Shown here one piece after another: positions 1 to 10,799 of a stretch of 64,000 nt of DNA (the first letter of the stretch is position 1; every line of letters begins with the position of its first letter). The notes under the pieces were generated by a model. The model was not told the origin of the DNA. It worked only from the letters and a program-made list of their open reading frames with translations, and did no database searches. The stretch covers positions 53,506,001-53,570,000 of the forward strand of contig CM114271.1 in NCBI GenBank assembly GCA_050084515.1, written 5' to 3'. This DNA is from Blasia pusilla. Lineage: Eukaryota; Marchantiophyta; Marchantiopsida; Blasiales. Both the position numbers and the translations under genes were made by a program.

Positions 1-2500
1 TCGACCCCCTTATATGAGAAGTAGCCTAGATTGATGGTTCTGACTTTGACGTCGAAGGAGTCATAGTAATATGACGTAGGTGGTTTATGAAGTAACGTTG
101 CTAGGATTAAGCCTATATTGCATCATGATGTTGACGGTTTTTCTTCCAAAATCTATATAATAATGGTTGATCCTATATGCACAATAGTGGGACAATAACA
201 CAAAAAAACAGCATGGTTGAATAATTTTCTTGAGTCACATTAGATGAGTAAAGAGAATGAATTTAAGTGGAATAGGAGAATAATTTTATTAATTATTAAT
301 AATTTAATTAATTTATATTATAAAGGTTGATCCTTGGTTTATAATATGACAAAATAGTGAAATATTTAGAAAATAACAAAAAAATTACAATTTCCTACTT
401 TAATTCATATTTAATGGGAAGAGAAAGTTAATTTTAATGGAGAAGTAGTACATATTGTTTAAATTTTATTGAAAGGTGGAATTACTCAGGGGATAGGTAT
501 ATTTTTAAAATTTTACCTAAGGACTGGAACAAGTTAGAAGAATGAAATGTTATTACTATTGTAAGACTTAAAAAATAATAGTTATGTTTAAATTTTGAAA
601 TGAAGAAAATATTTATTTTCAAAAATAATCATGTTAATTCACCTTTGATATTTTGGGAAAGGAAAAGGAATTTGAATGGAAAAGGAAAATGATTTCATTA
701 ATTAAAATTAACGAATAATTTAGTTAGTGGATATTATGTTGGTAAGAAGAGTGGAAAGGGAATAGTAGATATTATTCAAACCTTAATGGAGGAGTGAAAT
801 TATTTAGGGGAGTTGGATATTATTTAAAAGTGAAATTTTAGTACTCTTTTGAGATTTTAAAAAATTTAAATTCTACCTAAATTTTGAAATCAAATATATT
901 TCTACATCATTGAACAAATCATTTTTGTGCGCAAGCACGAGCATGCCATTGCAGCCAACTAGTAAGTATAACAATGGCTATTAGGGCTATCACATCAATA
1001 CTCCAACTCATGGCCATATCATGGGATTGTATTAAAGTTGATAATTATCCAAATTATTATATTAATTTACTTCATGTATAGAAGTTGCTAATGATAAGAC
1101 ACACACTAGGAAATTTGCTGCAAAAGGAGAAGGATACTCATTTCCAATAGGATGTTGATTTTCAATTTGTGAAAACTTGCCTTTTTTCTAAGTTAGGATT
1201 GGGCTATATTTTCCTTTAAGTTACTTTCCAATGAATAGAAGGTCTATTTGGATTGGACATCCAAAAAAAATATTCAAGGTATTTTGATGCTATCTAAATA
1301 GGAATCATTGATAAAAGCAATTGCTTTTGAGCAGAACAAATTGCAATGTCTTCCAATTATCCAAGATCCATCGAGGTTCTCAAATTTTAGATTCATAGTT
1401 TCTTTTGTAAGAAAATGTGGAGATTTTGAGAATCTATCACAAATTGAATCTAATAGTAGAGGCGAGACTCAATACGCTAGTCCATGATAATTGATCTTTA
1501 TTGGAAGTAGATGATAGATATTTTAGGTGAAGGAGACAATGCATGGGGAAAAACAAGCGATGTTCCTTCCAAATCAGAGTTTTGGAAAAAAAAGTCATGC
1601 AAATCATGTATGAACGCGGAAGATGAACAAATGGACATTGTTGTAGTCCATGATATATACGAAATAGAAAATGTGGGATGAATTGGATGAAAGAAAAGTG
1701 ATTTACATTAGATTTTCTCCATGAACAAGAAAAGGAAAATTGAATGTGCTTTGGAGGATGTGGTTATGGGTAAGATGATTATTCTCCGACTCTCCGACTC
1801 CAACTTGAAGATTTCTTTGTTTGATACAATTTTTTTTGTGAAAGCTCTTGGTAAAGTTGAGAAAAAAAGAACTTTCACTCATTTTCAACCAATTTCTTGT
1901 TGAATGGTGACGGCCCGAATCATGAATTGGGTACGATTGATGATAAAATATGATATTCAAGTTGTTGAGGGGAAGATACTCTTGTTTGGGGATGAGGTTA
2001 AAACTACCTGGTAAAATCATCAAGCGCATGAAGCCTTGATTGTATTTTGCTTCTAATTGGTTTGGGGGGTTTGGGTTTATATGGAACTATTATTGATCAT
2101 GTCTTTGTGGATGCCGTCCCAAGCACCTACTACAAGTGTACATGTTCCACATCTCTTGTGCATAAATCTTAAGATAATCACTGGATTGCCTCCCCATGTA
2201 TATCTCCAAGTCCCTCAAGCCATGCACAAAGTTATTTCCAACTCTCACGGTATTGAGCTATCTATCATGTCTTTTGCAATGGAGTAGACAATATCTATGC
2301 GTGTATCAAGGGAACTTGGATGTTGAGGATGACTTGATAAGAGGGAGTGTAGCTAGATTATCCTCTCTTTTGGTGGAGAATAAATTTTTTTATACTGCGT
2401 GATGGAGAAGCTTAACAAACAACTATTCATGATGTGATTAGAAAAGCAATAACTTCAATGACTTCTAGTATAAGAGGTCGGGGTACCTGATAATCAAGGA
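1..2500. other. AT-rich intergenic stretch, no gene seen
   Basis: Strongly AT-rich DNA, especially positions 1-930, with purine-rich runs and no open frame that resembles a known protein. The short frames here (60-110 codons) have no recognisable motif. It may be a decayed transposon, but I see no terminal repeats or protein relic to support that. Confidence 0.5.
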
Positions 2501-3441
2501 AGCATCTCTTGACATAATCATTCGTCCACATGGATTCGCAATTGAGCCGTCAGAGGAGCTGTGATCTCAAGAACCTCCCCGAGTGTCATCCATTTTTCTG
2601 TGCATCATCGCGTGAAGATTTGCGCACATGCAAAAGAGCACTCAACGGCGCTGGGGATCATCTCATCCTCTCCACTGTCCAAGATGCATTCTCCCTTCCA
2701 CCGGGACACACTCTCGGCCGCACTCTGAGGCCAACTGCTCAGCGTGGACCGTCGTATTTCCATAACCACAATGACAAGGAATCGGTTCTGTTTGGGATGC
2801 ATTTTCATTGCTCTCACTCCTGATTTTTGTGGTACAAACGAACTCTCTTTTCTTCATTCAAAACAGTCAGAAAACCGCACTCCGCAGAAATCCTCTGTTC
2901 CTTCTAATGGTGATGTGATTTGGAACTGTCCAGCGAGACAATACGGAGTCCAAACACGATGTCGATTACTGAACAGCCTCACTTTGCGCAGAGAGCGCAA
3001 GAATGAACCGACCGACACGACAAACAGAAATAAAAAATCGTGCAAACGCCTCTGCCAACAGGTGCTCTAAAGTTCACTTGTGAGCACTTCTTCTGCGCTT
3101 CTTCGTGGCCGAAACACAAGTTTCAAGGGCCCTTTCGTGGAAACGTTTAGGGTGGAATCCTTTCTATTAGCCTAAGAATGCAAGCACGACGGCCGGACTC
3201 GAATTTCCAAGCTGAGATTTTCTGGTTAACAGAACGAAGATGCGAGCTCGATTGAAACCCAGAAGCTTTCGTGTTGGGAACCTGTCCCAGATTCAAACCT
3301 TGAGGTGTAAACCTTTGGTCGGAGACGGACGGGTGAGCTCCAAACCGAAGAGTCTTAGTCAATCTTCCTCGGATGGAAAGGAAAAGCAGCAATGATGATG
3401 ATTGAGGGATGGAAGGATCAGTCATAGTTGGAATGCCGGGA
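2501..3441. other. non-coding, downstream of the O-methyltransferase
   Basis: No supported gene. Several overlapping frames on both strands, but none with recognisable domain content or paired splice sites. Presumably includes the 3' untranslated region and terminator of the O-methyltransferase. Confidence 0.4.
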
Positions 3442-4880
3442 CTAGGTGGAGAGTTTGACTGCCTCCACCATATCCATAGACGGAGCCCTTTCCACAAGAT
3501 CCAGGCGAGAGAAACCGGCTGATAGCACGACTCTTCTCAGTTGGTCTAATGTTCGTGTCCTAGCCCCCTTCATGACGATTGCCGATCCCAGGCTCGCCCA
3601 AGCTGCTCCACTTGATCTAGGAAGATTTAAGAAACTTCCGGCGTCTGCAGGTCGTTCCAGTCGATCCATGATGATCACTTTCCCTTGCGCGGGCAACGCA
3701 TTGTAGCAATGTGTGAGAATCTGGACGCACTGTTCGTCACTCCAGTTATTCAAAATGTACTGCACCACGCACATGGAATCACTTTCACTCTACAATTGCG
3801 AAAAGTGGGCGCAGATAATGCGTAGCTCCAGAAAACCATGTCAATTGTTTCTCTGAGCAACTTTGTGATGCAGAAAACTGTTTTGAATTGTGCAACCCCA
3901 AATGAACTTAGGAGGAGGAATCGAGAATGGTTTGAGAGGAGTAGTGTAGCAGACCTTCATCAGCAGCATATCACCTTGAGGGACGGTGTCGAAGAAACTT
4001 CCTCCCACGTGCTCCACTCCTGCGAATGGAGAAAAGGGCCAAGAAATTTCAGCAAATAGGTCACTTTTTGAAGATTCTTGTAAGAATGGTCATCTCTGGT
4101 CTCCTACTATTTCTTAAACTCTCCCAATCCACAAGTGGATCAGTGAAATCAAACGGAGGCGAACTCCAGCAACCACTTCTCACCAGGAGCAGAAGGTGCA
4201 TTCCGAACAACTGCTGGCAGATCGAAGTTGACGAAATGGAGGTGAGGATACTTCGCAGCGAGCCAAGTCGCGGCTGCTCCTTCCTGGCCTCCTACGTCCA
4301 CGACCCGACCTGTCAAAGCTTGTAACTCGTCGTGGTAATGCTCCGCCAACACAACCATGGAAGAAGCTGTCAGATTTTTCAGGAACTGCACATAGATCTG
4401 CTGGGATTCCGGAGCATCTTCCGCGAGGTACTGATAGTAACCCTTACCGTAAATGGATTCGAATAGAGATATTTCAGGTTCCAGTACGATTTTGTGCGCG
4501 TGAGCGCTTACATTCACTACCTCCGGTACACTAAAATTGAGGACGAATGCCGCGGTGAAATCATCGAGAAGAGTGCGCGACTTAGCGTTTAGCCCGTACT
4601 TCTTTACGCTGCAGTCGAGCCTCACCGACAGAACGTCCTGGCAACTGAGGATATCTAGGATTTTCTCGAGATTGACGGCACTAGTGCTTTCGGCATTTGG
4701 GAGATGTGCACAGATCTCCTCCGCTGATAACGCAGCATCAGGGCCTGCAGAGTTTAAGATCTTTGGCACATTCAATAAGAGTGCTGCTCTTACGGCGATT
4801 GGCAACCCCAACATACCCGCCACATCCAGTGTAGATGAGGCCTCGCCGGGCGTCTTGACTTCATCGCGTTTACTCGCCAT
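3442..4880 (-). CDS. COMT-like plant O-methyltransferase, 3 exons, catalytic residues substituted
   Basis: Exons 4880-4184, 4019-3955 and 3759-3442 join in phase (introns 164 and 195 bp, GT-AG) to give 359 residues, the usual length for caffeic acid/flavonoid O-methyltransferases. These cytosolic enzymes transfer a methyl group from S-adenosylmethionine to phenolic hydroxyls. An N-terminal dimerisation domain (about 10-110) precedes the Rossmann fold: VDVGGQEG at 194-201, NFDLP at 218-222, then VEHVGG at 234-239 (exon 2), and NNWSDEQC near 258-265. The upstream open frame begins with TTG, so ATG at 4880 is the first real start. Odd points: the positions matching the alfalfa COMT triad His269/Glu297/Glu329 are Asn258, Asp286 and Thr322, and the adenine-contact motif GGDMF reads GGSFF. 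The frame and splice sites are intact, so this is either a non-canonical enzyme, a pseudoenzyme, or a gene starting to decay. Family call is firm; substrate unknown. Confidence 0.87.
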
Positions 4881-5355
4881 CTCGATTGCCTTCCTCTGCT
4901 CCCAAGTAAGAGTAACCTTCCTCTGCTCCCTACTTCTGATTATGGATCCTCGAGCTGAAGGGTTAGAGCAATCCAATTGTCAATTTCGTGAGAGACGGGA
5001 AGTTTCGTACGTACGCAAATTATCCACCTTTCACTCCCCGCGCCCCTCACACCTCTCACAGCATCTTCAATGTCAGTTCCTCCTCATACACCCGAATTCC
5101 CGCCTGCCTCTGTGTCGATCTATCTTACACTAACGTCTCATAGAATGTGTTCATGCTCAGGGCGATTTTGTCAGAGAATTGAACTTGCTCGGAAGTGAAC
5201 TTACCCTGGCTCAATGATTGACTGCTAGCACCATACGATATCGATAATTGGGAATGGATAGCAGCAGCTGCGGCGCGCCTAGATCGCCTCAGGACGTTCG
5301 CGTTCGAGCTCCGTTCATCGTCGACTGCAATGCTCAACAACTGAAGGGTTCAATG

Positions 5356-5660
5356 AAGTCCTGGCGGTGTCGCGTATAGCGTTTCCTGTATACCACCTTT
5401 CTCATCACGGGAGAGGGACTGTTAGGTCAAGCGAGAGTACCGGCAAATCCTCCCGATGTCGCCTGTCACATTCCCTTTCGACCATTTGTCTCAGCTGACG
5501 TGAGATAGCGGACTTTGATGCCAAACGAAACTTCCCCGAAGTCCTCGCGATGTCGCGTGTCACAAGTCCATTTGACCATTTCTATTTGCACGAAAAGGGC
5601 ATTCCATTGTCAAAACGATAGTCCGACGGAGTAAGTCCTTACGATGACTCATGTCACGTT
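5356..5660. repeat. degenerate ~92-bp tandem repeat, four units
   Basis: The phrase AAGTCCTCGCGATGTCGCG and close variants recurs at 5356, 5445, 5539 and 5633, that is every 89-94 bp, and is followed by related GTCAC...TTTGACCATTT text in the middle two units. It lies upstream of the O-methyltransferase start and does not code. Confidence 0.6.
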
Positions 5661-5937
5661 TGGATGTGCACGAAAAATTCTTTGATGGAGACCATTCTCA
5701 AATATGCCACCTCAATTCCCTTCACATCGCTTTTTCTCATTCGATCCTCCGGCCTCAGAGGTTTTTCCTAAAATGGGAGAAAGAAATCTGGATCCAGTGG
5801 TCATTCATCCCACGCATATGCTTCATTGCTACCGATTCCTACCGCTTTTCATGTTACCTGAGTGTTTTAGGCGCATTGACGTTTCCTTTCTCTGTCTGGA
5901 AGGAGCTGGAGAAGGAGGTGAAGTGTGTGCGGCAAGA

Positions 5938-5967
5938 GATTGGGTCGAGTATACACTCGACCCAATC
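5938..5967. repeat. perfect 13-bp inverted repeat with 4-nt loop
   Basis: GATTGGGTCGAGT, spacer ATAC, then its exact reverse complement. The two arms also border a half-duplicated sequence, so the structure could extrude as a cruciform or form a hairpin in RNA. No gene assignment. Confidence 0.8.
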
Positions 5968-6649
5968 TAGATAGCTGCAGGGCCGCGGTCCCGCTGACGA
6001 ACCAGAGCTTCGGTCCATGTCTTTGGCAGTAGGGCACACGCAGTCAACATGAATGTCAAGTAAACAGGGCCCTGGGGAAGAATTGGCTGCAATTTCCCCG
6101 ACGCTGCATCCCATCACAACAGAACTACTCCGGGTTAATGAAGAAGCACCATCGATAAGAGAATCATGTCAACAGACGTCCATCTGTACAAACTACACCT
6201 CTGCCGCAGTCGCAATTTGGTAGCAAAACTAGAATGCAGAGGAAGAATCCGCAGTCGTGATTTGGGAAAAAGAGCAGACGACAGAGTCATTCTTCCCCTG
6301 TTTTCTAGTTTTTCTCCCTCGTTACGACTGCGGCAGAATGAGTGGGGCTGGGAAGGCCCGCGTCAGTGGAAGGGAGCCACCATGAAGAGGAAACAGAGCA
6401 GAACCACAGATCGGGGCTTCTTTTGTCTACTCACTCTGAAATTGGAGTAGCGCGAGTCTCCCTGAGTAGAATCGGGGATCTGAGTCAAAAGACCTACTCC
6501 ACGCTTCAGAGTCCGGATCAGAGGCTTTGTTATGGAATCATTATCTACTATTCTCCCTACTCGCTCCATCGACGGAACGAAAGCCCGACGAACGCGCACA
6601 TCGTATTTTCCTACTGCCTACAGTCAGTTGGACAGGGGCAACGTCCACA

Positions 6650-6900
6650 GCGGTCACTGGATTTCCAGCGATGGCCAAAAGACTGGCTACGGACGAGGCT
6701 TTTTGATGCACATGTGATCTCTCGGACGGGAATCTTCATCCAGGGACAATATGGCTTAAACGGCCTTGCAGAGGATAGCCCAAATTGCATGGTTCACTTG
6801 AAACCCTAGGGAGTTGAATAGGGGTGTCTTGTGGTAATCGTGGGCCATAGCCTGGGGTCCTTGATTACCAAGAAAGCACGGACAAAACCGTTCATCGACA
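6650..6900 (+). pseudogene. fragment of an alpha/beta-hydrolase, SERAC1-like
   Basis: In one frame, WPKDWLRTRLFDAHVI (from about 6672) is followed about 50 codons later by VIVGHSLGSLITKKA (from about 6834), the nucleophile-elbow motif G-H-S-L-G of alpha/beta hydrolases. The order and spacing resemble plant SERAC1-like proteins, where a W-P-x-x-W-L segment precedes the G-H-S-x-G elbow. Two in-frame TAG codons lie between the two motifs and there is no recognisable lid or C-terminal part. Best read as a decayed gene fragment. Two short motifs only, so chance cannot be excluded. Confidence 0.35.
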
Positions 6901-7029
6901 TTGATCGGGGATCTACGCGTCTTCCCCTGAACACTAACAACGGATCTTCTTTCAAAATGCGTTCATGCCGATGTCCTCAAGCTTCTAGGGCTGCTTTGGT
7001 TTTAGCCAGCAGGGAAATTAAGTGAGCAT

Positions 7030-10000
7030 CAGCCGAGCTTCAGGAGAGAAATTATCACAGCTTCAGGAGACCATGTTGTAACTCGGTCCTCCTCAACACG
7101 TTTACTTTCCTGCCAAATGACAGAAACTTATCAAGTCGAAAACGATTGAAGTTTCTCGAGCCTAAACGAGGGAAACTAACTTCTCCATCGATGTTTCCAG
7201 GTGAAATCCAGTGCGTGTTTTGATCCAGGTGAATGATTGAACCACCTTGTACACCCCAATTGCATCGCACACGCCGCTCATTCGTAGCAGATGATCGCCT
7301 GGACGTTGGTCTCACCGTCGACCATAACAGCCTCCATGGCTTATGGCAAAGACGAACTTTCAGCAGTGACGTCCCGACCAGGAGCTCCAACTTTCGCAAT
7401 TCCCTGAAATCAATCTGAGCGATCGATCTGCTGACCGATTATGATACGAACACAGCATTCGTCAAAAAGCTGAATTCTGCATGCAAAATCTGCTCCGCAT
7501 CCGCCCGATGCTTCTCTATTCGTACGGCCCTCGGCGGTGATATATGGCTAGCTGGAAAAACTTGATCGAATCTTCTCGATCTGCGCAAGGAACAGGCCTA
7601 GGGACGCTTCCCGAGAGAAGAACCCCGCACAAGCCCCTCCGGATCCGAATCCCTACAAGCATTCTTCGCATGCTCTATCTTCGTCACCCGTGGCCGGATC
7701 GTCAGAGAGTCCCGCTATGAATCTTCTCGATGAACCAGGACAGCTAGCCATTAATTAATTTAAATTGTAATACATGGTGGTAATGATTTCCAAGTTCTAG
7801 CTGCTGTTGGCAGGTCTGGACTCGCATCCTTAGATTCAGCTGCTGCCATGGCATGCCGCGGGCCATGCGGTACGATGGACGATTACCAGTCAAACCTTGT
7901 TCCCCGCTGACATCCTTTTGACCGGTCGGCGGCCGGCTCACGCAACAACACATACACTCAGATCCACTGTGTAGATGTTGACAAAATGATACAGAAAATC
8001 CTCAGGCGCATATGTGTATAAAACGAGATCTTCATGAAACGTGTGGAGTCGACAGGACGATCATAAGAAGAAGACGCACATACATGTGACACTCACAAGT
8101 AGTCAGAATTCTCGAGCGCTCCTCCGCAATTGGACTGTGAACGTATGCGCGGGAGCACTCTAAACTCGATTCCATCTCCTCATGATTGAAGCCCGACGTT
8201 CAGAAATCGCCTTTCTCCTCTCTCTATGAAATCTCAGGAGAGGAACTTCAAATGTTTCGAATGACTGGGAATGATTTTCTGTATTGCACAGTCGGACGAT
8301 GTCATATGCATGCGGGACTTCTTCAATACTCGTATTTCGTTCGGTATTGTTACTACTCGGAGAGTGTGGATGAGGGAAAGGGGATTGGGTGAATTACTCG
8401 CAGTGCCTGTCGTTCCTGTCAACTCTATGCGATTGTGCATGTCCGCATATAGCGCCGTCATCGTGAAAGCGTGAAAAGGAGTATTAGAGTCAACGGCTCT
8501 TGGATGGTTTCCATCGAACACCGTGCGGAGTTCTAAGAGGTGAGGAAATCTACAAACTTGCATTGAACACCCCATCGGACACCGAAGAATCGCCCGCATC
8601 ATGAAGACAAGACGAGACAAGAACGGAAAGGAAAGGGAGACCATGTAGTGAGAAGTAGAGATTCAGCAAGAAAAAACCGAAACCGAGTTCCATTTAGAAA
8701 AATTCCCCGCGAGTGTAGAAGAAAAGAAATGGGGAGATCTTTTCCTTCCATTCACGATAATTCATGCCTCACCAGACATATTTCTCCATGTGAAACCGAA
8801 ATATTTTCTCTTTGTATGGAAGTTCTGAACCCTTTCTTGAATCTTCGTCGCTTCACAGACTTCAGTACGACCAGAGACTTCGACAATTCCAACCTTTCGA
8901 GCCCACCATATCCATTTGTAATGCACTGCGCCAAAATGTAGGCTTGCACACTCTTAATAACGATCGTTCGGAACCCTCACTCATCACCGTAGCTCACTCA
9001 ACGGAGACAACCGGAGTTTCCTTACTAGATTCCTTACCCTAAACTTGGCTCCGGCACGTACCCGTCGGAGGCGTTTTCTCCATCGTCGATGTTCGTCGCC
9101 TATCTATCTACATCTGGAACCTTACCATATCCCATGTGGCAACGAGAACTCCATTGACACTCGACTGTCTGTAAGTAGAAAACAATTTTCGCAGTAGTAC
9201 CCTAAACGATTTGAAGTAGCATTTACTTGTTTTTCATCGAACAGACTTCGCCGTTGAATCTGTTCCGTTCCGACATCCTTAAGTGGCCAAACTGCCTTTA
9301 CGAAGGGTGTCTTAAGTCGATAGCTCAAGTTTGTTTATACTAAGTGCATCGGTTGCTAAGACGTTCCGGGGTCTGGGTTTTCTTAGGGGGGGAAAGGTTT
9401 TGGCTTTTCACTGTCCTGTGTATTAAATTTGCACTCACTTCCTTTGAGAAATTACTGTATTCATATGTCTACTGCACCACAACTTTAATAACAACTTTCA
9501 TCATATATGAATAACATCAATATTCTCACATGTATCAAGCAAAAAACATTTGGACTTTTCCGAATATCTCTTGGTTCAAATTCAATTGTACCTTTTAAAT
9601 ACATAATTAGAAATTATATGTTATTTTTAAGTTATAGGAATATCTACAAATGAATTCAAACACTTAATATTACGACTACTCTCTTTCGAGGGTGGGCACC
9701 TATATGAAATTCAAAATCCAGAGAGATGGTTTAGATGCAAAAGTGCATCACCATATTCTCGGTGCCACGAGTCCTGTGACTTGAGTGGGAGCAACGATGG
9801 AACACATGGAAACTTTTTCGGAGGGCAACGATTCCTTACTTTTTCCACAATCCAAAAGTTGTTTTTTGAGTGATGAGTTTCTCCCAATTTCCCCGTCCGT
9901 CGTCACTATGACCGTTCTTGCTGAAAACGATCCAAGCAAACCTGTACAGTACAGTTCCATCTCTACTACTCAGCCCGAATACGAAAATGACAAACTTTAA

Positions 10001-10700
10001 TTCATATCGGCTTCTTGATTCGTAGACCCACTGAACGGCGAATTCGGCACTTTTCTCCCGTGAAAAGTGGATGTGGAAACGCGCAACTCATGATTATTAT
10101 AAAAGGATTAGGAGATTCAGAGAAGATAAAACGCCATAAAATACGGTGAATCCTTTCTAAAGGGTTTCAAAGTATGTGCCTTTTTTTAATTTTCTGCTTC
10201 TCGATACCGGACCCTCCCATCCTAGAAACCCTCAAAGTTTTGATTTAAAAGTTTTAACAGGTTGGTGAAATTATTAGTGACGCTGGAATTACCGACTATT
10301 AACCCCTGGCGTCTAATACACTATAATCAGTGTAAGAATTGCTCCCAAAAGATGAGTTCTTTTCCCGAGTGTTTAAGTCTGAATTTGCTCGTCTCCCTAT
10401 CTAAACTATGTACTGTTTGATAATTAATTTCTGCCAGTTTCAAAAGGAGAGAGATTAATTTCTCGTTTGCGAATGAGAAGCCCCCGGTTAATTGTGGCGA
10501 AGTTGGCCGTAAGCTAGGTAAGATTTGCAAACGCGAGTAAAAATGAGAGAGAGTCCACGTAGTCGAAAAAAATGGATAGTCGGAGGCGATTCGGGTAGCG
10601 AATCCTTCTATCACCGCATGAGGTCACAATCTACGAGCGAGCGAGACTGTCGCGGAAAATATTACTAAACGCCAAAATCAGGTGACCACTATTGACAAAA
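7030..10700. other. intergenic, no supported gene
   Basis: No frame in this stretch has recognisable domains. A 136-codon minus-strand frame at 8644-8234 is the longest but has no motif I know and no paired splice signals. 9,400-10,200 is AT-rich. Confidence 0.4.
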
Positions 10701-10762
10701 TTGAAACTTTTGGCAATAAAGCACTTTTCCACACGCCACTCACCACTCAAATCACTTTCAAC

Positions 10763-10769
10763 TATAAAT
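10763..10769 (+). promoter_or_regulatory. candidate TATA box
   Basis: TATAAAT stands in a C/A-rich context followed about 30 bp later by a plausible start region. No protein-coding gene is visible in the following 2 kb, so this may be a promoter of a non-coding transcript, a long-terminal-repeat-type promoter, or chance. Confidence 0.25.
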
Positions 10770-10799
10770 CTGAACTCTGAGATACAAAATTCAGTGCTC

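Noticed and set aside
1721-2402. Small frames in the AT-rich left end
   Set aside because: 60-110 codons, no motifs, mutually overlapping on both strands.
3147-4325. Plus-strand frames over the O-methyltransferase locus
   Set aside because: They are shadows of the minus-strand gene, whose exons join in phase and contain the family motifs.
4881-4976. Extended N-terminus of the O-methyltransferase
   Set aside because: The extension starts with TTG; the first ATG is at 4880 and gives the usual family length of 359 residues.
8234-8644. 136-codon minus-strand frame
   Set aside because: No recognisable domain, no splice partners, and overlapping open frames on the other strand.
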